Origin: Saccoglossus kowalevskii
Lineage: Eukaryota; Hemichordata; Enteropneusta; Harrimaniidae
Direction of reading: 5' to 3'
Assembly (NCBI RefSeq): GCF_000003605.2
Contig: NW_003145291.1
Location: 145,646-159,781 of the forward strand
DNA: 14,136 bases
Below the pieces are notes generated by a model that was not told the DNA's origin, did not search any database, and worked only from the letters and a program-made list of their open reading frames with translations. The translations under genes were made by a program, and so were the position numbers. Within the stretch, counting starts at the first letter, position 1; the number at the start of each line of letters is the position of its first letter. Of this stretch, positions 7,969-14,136 are shown piece after piece.

Positions 7969-8295
7969 TCAGTGATGTATTGAAGTATGTGATAATAGAC
8001 TGGATACCTTCTCAATGTGCTTGTTAACATGCATAGATCTGAAATCTTTTGTAACTTTCACCTTCGTAAGACTTGTTCCATCGTTCTTCATGCTTAATGG
8101 GCTTGCAGTTCTCAAGTACGTAGTCCTTGTGACTGCTATAATTTTGAACTTGGTATGATTTGTTTGATTTCCCCCCCTGGGCAAAATTCCTAGGTGTGTT
8201 CCTAGTCCTTGTTCATACCAAGTCTTGAGAATGTGTAAATTACAGGCTTTGAAATGAAATCTGAAATGTATAAAAAATACATCAAAACCGAACAT
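7969..8295 (-). pseudogene. LINE reverse transcriptase fragment (CR1/jockey-like), decayed
   Basis: The minus-strand frame of 108 codons follows the layout seen after the catalytic palm in non-LTR reverse transcriptases: an 'L..L..W' segment (CNLHILKTWYEQ, residues 18-29), a 'K.K.I..TR' strand (KFKIIAVTR, 49-57), an 'NGT.L..V' loop (NDGTSLTKV, 71-79), a 'KDF' that normally reads K.LGV (83-85), and an 'H...HIEKVSSLL' segment (89-101). Compared with intact elements, material is missing around the usual LGV.ID..L.W stretch and an insertion follows WYEQ. The catalytic YADD region and endonuclease are absent, so it is a dead fragment. The similarity is from memory of the family pattern. Confidence 0.45.
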
Positions 8296-8299
8296 CCAT

Positions 8300-8890
8300 T
8301 ATCAGATTATCAGGATACCAAAACTCCATTTTGTTTATACACAGGTCTCATTCAAAATGGCCGACAAACGACCATTTTGTTTTCAAAAAACATTTCAAAT
8401 AGAATAAAATTTTGTACTTAATTTCCTTCATTGTAAGCACACCTGCGATATATACAAGTTCAACATAATGACGTCTGAATTGGCAGTTTATTTTGCTATG
8501 GAAAAAGAGGCTTTAGTTTGGGAAACAGAAGACTGCATCATTCACAGGAATACCCTTTTACATTTATTTGTTGGAAAGTGGTGTAATGAAGACCAAACTC
8601 ACAGTTTTAGTTATGTTAGATTATTGAAATCTGATTATATGGTAGTTTATTGCACTACATCTAAAGGGATGGCTCAATTAAATTTGGGGGGGGGACTTTA
8701 GTGGTTGACAATTAGAATGATAGAGAAAGGAGCATTTCTTCGTACTGGCTTTTTCACAAATAAAATCCAATCATAGTAGATTTATGTAGTTTATTTTTAA
8801 CATATCTGCAAGATGTCTAAAACCCCCCCCCCCCCCATCTCAGATTTCAGGTTTTCTGTCACTTTACATCTTTATATCATCTTTATATGT
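8300..8890. other. Non-coding with one short plus-strand ORF (8468-8701)
   Basis: At 8326-8336, 8353-8360 and 8372-8379 the word CCATTTTG recurs in alternating orientation (an 8-bp inverted repeat around GCCGACAAACGA; AAAATGGCCG also matches a YY1 site). The 77-codon frame at 8468-8701 has a balanced composition with Trp and Cys residues, but ends in a G run, has no recognised domain and no splice signals. It is left uncalled. A C13 run sits near 8823. Confidence 0.35.
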
Positions 8891-8893
8891 ACT

Positions 8894-9089
8894 AACTATG
8901 AAATACTTCATTTTAGCTGGAATTAATTTTCCCTGCAAAGACTTTTTGGGTGTTTTGTATGGAGTATTTTCACTGAAATTTGATGAGTTGAGAATAAAAC
9001 ATAAAAAAAAAACCTGTTTATTCACTGGATTTTATTTTCACTGAAACATCCCTTCAGCGAAAACAGTGAAAATAAAGTATTTTACAGTA
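8894..9089. mobile_element. Palindromic MITE-like element, copy A
   Basis: The left end (CTATGAAATACTTCATTTTA from 8896) is a diverged copy of the right end read backward (...AAAGTATTTTACAGTA, to 9089). The interior carries alternating TTTTCACTG / CAGTGAAAA blocks and shares 'TTTGATGAGTT' and 'CACTGGATTTTATTTTCAC'-type segments in the same order as copy B at 13762-13973. It is short, has no coding capacity and is A/T-rich. The target duplication is likely TA but eroded on the left. Confidence 0.65.
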
Positions 9090-9766
9090 ATCAGCATTTG
9101 ATGTTCAGATAGAATGGCATTTTGACTTACTGGTCACTATGTAAATATTACAAGACCTGGCCTTAGAGTGAAGTACAGTACTTCAAAACAGCTTGGCCAA
9201 TACTTGAATACCCAGGAATAGGTCGAACATTTTTATCTTAGTTCCTGCAGTAAATGCAAGTAAATTGCAAATTCCTATTCTAGATCTGTTGTTATCGTGG
9301 GCATGACTGTGAAGTTGGTAAAATTGTGACTATAAATCGAAAGCGCTTTGGTTATAAAAGAAATCAGATCTTGAATAAGTCATGACCCTGTGCTCATTAT
9401 TACTACAAATGTGTGCATTATCGACAATGTACTGTTTAAGTCTTCATAGAAACTTTTACTCATTGTATTATTTCCACACCCAGATTCAGTCATCACTTTT
9501 TCGTAGAACGCATAGCATGAAATGTACGTCACTTTGTATTGTAACTCGTGCAATCCAAATATGGTCATAGTCTAATGCAAACCAACCCTGGTAGCTATTA
9601 AAGTGATGGACTTTCTAGTCGGTCCCCAAGTGATTTAAGTAGTTTTGATTCTCGGCACTACAATTCTCTTGCCAATTTTTAGACTTGTTGATCGGCTGGA
9701 CATGCATGTACTGTGAATGTAGAGACTACATGTAGGATTGTTACTTTCTCAAATACACTGTGGGCT
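9090..9766. other. Non-coding, nothing recognised
   Basis: Short opposing frames around 9380-9570 are mutual shadows without a domain. No repeat edges or RNA genes were seen. Confidence 0.45.
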
Positions 9767-9788
9767 GTTGCCAGGCAACCATGGAAAC
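9767..9788 (+). promoter_or_regulatory. Overlapping RFX X-box motifs
   Basis: GTTGCCAGGCAAC (9767-9779) is a perfect inverted repeat with a 1-base spacer. It overlaps GCAACCATGGAAAC (9775-9788), which fits the X-box consensus GYNRCC-AT-RGNAAC at every position. RFX factors bind such sites, notably at ciliary genes. No adjacent transcription unit is visible, so a distal element is as likely as a promoter. Confidence 0.45.
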
Positions 9789-9789
9789 T

Positions 9790-10679
9790 ACACAATTACA
9801 TTTCTTTTGAGTGACTTGGCTAAAAATCAAATCTGAAATGCTGGCATTACAACCTGAGGAAATATGTAATGTTAGACATTTGCTTGTATACTGCGGTATT
9901 TTAAGTGAAATATTCATCCTATAAATTCGAAGAGGTGGCTCCTAATGACTATTCTGGAAACAATTTTAGGAGTGTCTTGTGCATATCAGTCTAATCTTAA
10001 TGGGAAAATATTTTACATTAAATATTGGTTGTGTAATCAGGGGTTTTGTTAAGAGCCGTCCACCAGCCATATGGCCTGCTATAAGCCCCAATTGGTTGTC
10101 TACTGTCGATTGCCTACGCCGGTCTCACTGCAGCGCTTCGCACTGTCAAGAGCATTTTATTTAATTTTTTGGCCTGTTGTTACAGGATGATGACCTGCTA
10201 TTAAAGGCTTTGTGAAACTCCTGGTAATATTATCCATATGTGATTGTCAAACTGAGAATTCTATGTGGGGTTGCAGGGAAATGCCCCGCCTCCCTCCCAA
10301 GGGTGCAGATACAGAACCTTTCTGTGATTTTCAGCTGTTGACAAGTCAAATATCTGTATCTGTTGATATTATGTTTAATATAGTACATGTATTACTTAAC
10401 ATGTTAAAAGACAATTTTTGTTGACAATACAATACAAATAATAGAAATAAACAACTGAAAATGTATAGCTTCTTTGACCATTTGCAAAATTATGTAATAC
10501 CATGCAAGTGTTTTTTAAATTTATAATAACATATGTAATTTGTGTCAAAATTTGGTACATGCACAGTTTGTGCATAACTTTAATTACCCAGCATATTATT
10601 GTCATCAATAATAATTGAACTTACAGTAAGTATTTACCGATGTTACCAATATGAGACATAGTTAGATAGATTGCTCAGA
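9790..10679. other. Non-coding; GC-richer patch at 10050-10150
   Basis: The patch around 10050-10150 is GC-richer than its flanks and open for about 60 codons (from 9979), with several Ser/Pro/Trp/Cys residues. There is no start context, splice pair or recognised domain. The rest is AT-rich and stop-rich. Confidence 0.35.
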
Positions 10680-10768
10680 GAATAGAATAGAATAGAATAG
10701 AATAGAATAGAATAGAATAGAATAGAATAGAATAGAATAGAATAGAATAGAATAGAATAGAATAGAAT
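10680..10768. repeat. (AATAG)n pentanucleotide microsatellite
   Basis: Seventeen uninterrupted AATAG units with partial units at both ends. The array is perfect, so it is young and probably length-polymorphic. Confidence 0.97.
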
Positions 10769-11677
10769 GTTTAAGAAAATGTTACACTTTTTTTTAGTTT
10801 ATCAGTTTTTTTTTTTTAAAAGCAAACCAAGCTAGTTTGAAGTTAGTTAAATGTTAAATTACGATTAAACTATAATGTATAGTTCAAAATGGAAATTTTA
10901 TTTATGATTGACTTATTATTTTATTATTAAGTCTGTGAGATCTAACACAGGGAGAAATACTTTTTTCATGACAAGAATTTGTTATACAAAGTGGTTGACA
11001 ATTTGTATGTTTCTATAAAAGCTGCCCACTGAATTCCTACAGCTTTGTGTTTCTGGCTTACACCTATCGGACAATGCCAGTATTTTGTATGCCGATCTGT
11101 GGAATGTAGATCTTAAATGTTAAAGCCAAGTTCTTTTCAGTAAAGATGTCGATGACCTTCTTGTAGTGATACGCAGGCCCGCTTCTGGTTCATAAAAACA
11201 AACAATAACAGATATAAAACTGAAGGATCCTCCATGTTCTCTTAAAAAAAACCCAGGATTGGACCTTGATTTATTGTAGTTGCTTGTTTAATAAGTCTTG
11301 TCGGTCTTTATTCTTGATTTGTTTTTGTTAGTGTATTGCACTTGACAGGAAAGTGGTCATGACCAAAGAATAAAAAAAATGAATATTGTTTTGTTGGTTT
11401 TGACAATTTTGCATTAATTTTTTTTGACTCATTGACCAAAAAAGCTGTAAGTAATGATTTGTTCTTTACAACACAAAATATTTACCAAAGCTATTTGTAG
11501 TTTAAAAAAACTACATGGTTAACTTTTTAAACCATAACAATCCTGGTTTATCATGTTTATATGACTTAGAACCATGTAATATCATTTGTCAAATTCATAT
11601 ACATATATTAATATCAAGTTCATGGTATACGTGTGGCGTCTTGTTCTTTGATTGGGTCAATGAACTTTTTATAGTGG
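10769..11677. other. Non-coding AT-rich sequence
   Basis: Several poly-T and poly-A runs. A pyrimidine tract with AG near 11139 precedes a short open stretch reading KDVDDLLVVIRR, but without a clear donor. No gene is called. Confidence 0.4.
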
Positions 11678-11903
11678 GTGGTTAATCCTTTTGTGTTGTT
11701 AGGCTGTGACCATTCTAAACATTTTCATTGTGATCTAAACATTACACTACACTTGTGGAATTTTAGTTTGTCAGGCATTTTAAAACTTTATGTGAGGCGC
11801 TTTTTTCATGAATTTTCACTGAAGATCTCTATCGAGGAAGTCGCAAAGGCTTTTACCGAATTGTTTCCATGCAATTGCAATTTTGAAATCAAGAAACCTG
11901 ATC

Positions 11904-12000
11904 TCGGTAAAAATGTATATGTTTACTGTGTAATCAGTCACTGTTTTGCGTATACAATTATCAGTGACTCAATTACACAGTGACATATAGGTATTGCCGA
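11904..12000 (+). ncRNA. Pre-miRNA-like hairpin
   Basis: About 97 bases fold into one long stem. Pairs: 11904-11910 with 11994-12000 (7 bp, one G-U), 11916-11922 with 11983-11989 (7 bp), 11925-11934 with 11972-11981 (10 bp), 11936-11943 with 11962-11969 (8 bp). These are separated only by a small internal loop and 1-2 base bulges, and capped by an 18-base loop. The length, a roughly 22-bp upper stem, small asymmetric bulges and an unpaired terminal loop fit an animal miRNA precursor. The arms (ACTGTGTAAT..AGTCACTG) resemble no miRNA seed I can name with confidence. An alternative is a small foldback element, since a MITE lies 69 bases downstream. The 101-codon frame overlapping it (11678-11983) lacks an ATG at its 5' end and is not called. 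Confidence 0.4.
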
Positions 12001-12068
12001 ATTAAATCGAGAAGTGAATGACATATTGCATATTCATCATTGCAGTATAACACTCCTCACTTTTATAA

Positions 12069-12278
12069 TACTGTAAAATGACTAATTTTCGCTGGGTTTA
12101 AATTTCGCTGATTTAGCATTTCAGGCACATTCAGTGGGTTTTAAATTCACGGTTTATCATTTAGATAATGTGTTCTATGCTAAATTTTACATATTCACTG
12201 GGCTTTAATTTAGCGCATTTTCCATTCAGCGAAATAAGCAAAATTAAAACCCACCGAATAATTAACTCTTTTACAGTA
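12069..12278. mobile_element. Palindromic MITE-like element, copy C (divergent subfamily)
   Basis: The ends TACTGTAAAA and TTTTACAGTA form terminal inverted repeats extending about 40 bases (left ...TAATTTTCGCTGGGTTTAAATTT, right its approximate reverse complement). It shares the TACTGTA end and the 'TTTCGCTG' subterminal blocks with copies A and B but has a different interior (GGGTTTAAATTT in place of GGAATTTATTTT). No coding capacity; TA target inferred. Confidence 0.7.
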
Positions 12279-12398
12279 ATATAAGCGACATGATATGTAC
12301 ATGTATCTGTAGTGTCGCTGACATTGTGCACGTTCAATGCATTACATACATGGAACCCATATTGAACTCAACGTTGTGACTTGTTAATATGGCATCTG

Positions 12399-12568
12399 AT
12401 GATTATGCAATACCTGAATGTAGGCCACAACTTGGAGGCTGATGGTAATGCATTAGCTGAATTTCCAAGGGGTGGGTCAGAACTTGAAAGGGATTTCAAA
12501 AATACTCTTGCAAAATGCAAAAACTTTACATCATTGAACCATGACGCCATCGTAAAAACACCATACAG
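12399..12568 (+). CDS. Weak coding-exon candidate, unknown product
   Basis: From ATG 12399 the frame reads with protein-like composition (ALAEFPRGGSELERDF and on to IVKTPYR) and meets a donor-like CATACAG/GTTGGT at 12568/12569. The open frame itself continues to 12647. A second ATG with a better context (12389, AATATGGCA) lies in another frame and stops after 17 codons, so the start is unclear. FPRGG also occurs near the N-terminus of RRP5/PDCD11 rRNA-processing proteins, but five residues do not establish kinship. No acceptor with a pyrimidine tract precedes it. Confidence 0.2.
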
Positions 12569-12649
12569 GTTGGTCACAGCGTCCTACTTAATCACTGATG
12601 CGTCACCTGTGCAAATGCATAGATGTAGTTTAAGTAGATCTTTATAAGT

Positions 12650-13761
12650 TACACTTAAACTCCAGAAATCTGTTCTTAGACTTTTTGAAGTGTTTCTTTT
12701 TCGCTGTATGCCATCTCTCACCTTGTGAATGTGGTTTAAAGACAACTCATCAATCACCATCAAGGTTGAATTTTAATATTTACCTTTGGAATTAGTCGAC
12801 CTGGTTGAACTACCTCTTCAGAGTCAACCCATCGTTTGACTGCCATTTATGACTTTCCCCCTTCTGAATATTTGGTGGAATTTTATCTTATTAGGTTTTT
12901 TTTTTTTTGGGGGGGGGTAACAAAAGTTCACTTTGACTGTTAACAGGACTCATTACCAACAAATTCAACAAAAGAAAAAAATGGCAGTTTGAAAACTTGT
13001 TCTGGTGAAATTAAAAATTTTTTTTTTCTGTAATTATTTTTAATTTTTATGTTCTTATCCATTATCTTTGGGAAACCAGGGACCCTATGTTTCATCTGCA
13101 TTGTCGTATCTATGATTTGCATTAGTGTTTAGCCCGGGAATTCAGGTCACTAATCAAATATGCTATATTTGCACAGTATAATCGTTCTCAAGAACTGTTG
13201 TCTGAAATACTGTTTTATTTGTACAATATTGGTCTTGAGTAGAGTAATATAAATGCTTCTGAATGTTGTGCTGATGTTGGTTTCGTTGATCAAAGACTTT
13301 TCGAGACTCCCTGTATTCACACTTGAAGTCAGTCTAAGTACCAATTCTCAAGATGTGATAAGGTGATTATACAGATCGTTTCTTTTTCAACGATCATGGT
13401 TTGTGGCTAAATTGTGTTATGTGTGTTTTGCCTATCGTCATTTGAACTGTGTTGCACCATATCATTCCATACTTGTACCAGTGTATAAACCACTATTCAT
13501 TTATAAACTTTCTTCTTCTAATGGATTAAAATTGTACCATATGTTGAGGTTTACTGAAAGTAACAATTAATGTGGCATGGTTTGTTTTGTCATAAAATGC
13601 AGCTGTTGTATTACTGTGAAGTGGGAGGAACATTATTAGAAAGTTTATTCTGTAAATACTTGTTATTCACTAGTTTTTAATTTCCCTGTTTTCACTATAT
13701 TTAAAATAACAATATAACTCATTATTATACATCTGTCATCTTAACGCTATAAGTTGCAGCG
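12650..13761. other. Non-coding AT-rich sequence
   Basis: Contains a T12-G9 homopolymer junction near 12897-12918 and a poly-T tract near 13018. The two antisense frames (12940-13122, 13150-13344) are low-complexity and unsupported. No RNA gene or repeat edge was seen. Confidence 0.45.
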
Positions 13762-13973
13762 TACTGTGGAATACTTTATTTTCGCTGGAATTAATTTTCA
13801 CTGAAAAGGCTTTTTGAGCGTTTTGCTTGGAATTTATTTTCACTGATTTTTGATGAGTTTAATGTAAAATATAGGAAAAAAAGTATATTCGCTGGATTTT
13901 ATTTTCACGGAATCATGCCTTCAGCGTAAATAGCGAAAATAAATTCCAAGCGAAAATAAAGTATTCTACAGTA
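13762..13973. mobile_element. Palindromic MITE-like element, copy B (best preserved)
   Basis: The terminal inverted repeats are nearly exact: the first 25 bases (TACTGTGGAATACTTTATTT...) match the reverse complement of the last 25 at 24 positions, and weaker symmetry continues inward through 'GGAATTTATTTTCGCT'-type blocks. The same family as copy A. The outermost TA on each side fits a TA target site. It is 212 bases with no ORF, so it depends on a transposase elsewhere. Confidence 0.8.
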
Positions 13974-14136
13974 TTATGAAATGCAAACAAACATGGCTGC
14001 CACCAGGGTTTGAACAGACTCCACACAAAGAAGTTTGCTGATTCTGTTCTAAACATTTTTGATTTTGGCATTCCCATGATGTATCCTTCGAAAGAAAAGA
14101 TGTATAATAATAAGGTTATTACGAGGATACCTCAAA
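13974..14136. other. Right edge, non-coding as far as seen
   Basis: ACATGGCTGCCACC near 13992 gives an ATG in a fair context, but the frame stops after six codons. Nothing else is supported before the window ends. Confidence 0.35.

Noticed and set aside
8468-8701. 77-codon plus-strand ORF with balanced composition
   Set aside because: No recognised family, no splice support, and it ends in a homopolymer G run.
3805-10070. GAGCCGTCCAC present at about 3812 and 10052
   Set aside because: The shared word is only 11 bases and the flanks do not align; probably chance.
11139-11190. Pyrimidine tract and AG followed by KDVDDLLVVIRR
   Set aside because: Too short, with no convincing donor and no recognised motif.
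11920-11945. Resemblance of the hairpin 5' arm to the 3' half of lophotrochozoan miR-1985
   Set aside because: Only a tail segment of about 12 bases seems shared, recalled from memory, and the seed region differs, so orthology is not supported.
11678-11983. 101-codon plus-strand ORF
   Set aside because: It begins at a GTG rather than an ATG, has no recognised domain, and its 3' part is the miRNA-like hairpin, which explains the sequence better.
13990-14020. Possible RNA polymerase III B-box (reverse complement GTTCAAACCC) and ATGGCTGCC start
   Set aside because: No matching A-box or cloverleaf, and the frame from the ATG stops after six codons.
1-14136. tRNA, rRNA, CRISPR or bacterial-type operon features
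   Set aside because: No cloverleaf, rRNA core motif, spacer-repeat array or operon-like gene packing was found on either strand.

Overview
This is AT-rich animal nuclear DNA with almost no continuous coding sequence. It has low-GC, stop-rich introns or intergenic sequence, pyrimidine-tract/AG splice signals, homopolymer runs, a pentanucleotide microsatellite, palindromic MITE-type elements, a reverse transcriptase fossil and a decayed P2X7-type domain copy. The repeat style, including a dispersed repeat with a GC-rich hairpin start, suggests a marine invertebrate, perhaps a lophotrochozoan such as a mollusc. The phylum is a guess. There are no operons, ribosome binding sites or other prokaryotic signals.

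Left part (1-2400). The first ~1 kb has more CpG than most of the window. It is followed by a compact regulatory-looking block: a near-perfect 26-bp palindrome centred on a full CRE, a canonical octamer, then an A/T-rich TATA-like stretch. About 300 bp downstream is the best host exon candidate. It has a good acceptor, then an ATG opening a textbook signal peptide with an N-glycosylation sequon, then a possible donor. This looks like the 5' end of a gene for a secreted or membrane protein. A second exon or small ORF with an excellent Kozak context follows at 2246.

Middle (2400-8300). Mostly non-coding, with nuclear-receptor-type half-site repeats (a DR4 at 2853 and an 11-bp tandem repeat forming DR5 sites at 3063-3090) and a dispersed repeat at 4347-4740. 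The main finding is at 5572-7190: a decayed copy of the cysteine-rich P2X7 C-terminal ('ballast') domain, split by a 1.2-kb DNA transposon with matching terminal inverted repeats (5653-6845). Further right is an antisense fossil of a LINE reverse transcriptase (7969-8295).

Right part (8300-14136). Three palindromic MITE-like copies (8894-9089, 12069-12278, 13762-13973), an overlapping pair of RFX X-box motifs (9767-9788), an (AATAG)n microsatellite, a pre-miRNA-like hairpin (11904-12000) and a weak exon candidate (12399-12568). All assignments come from reading the sequence; no database search was possible.
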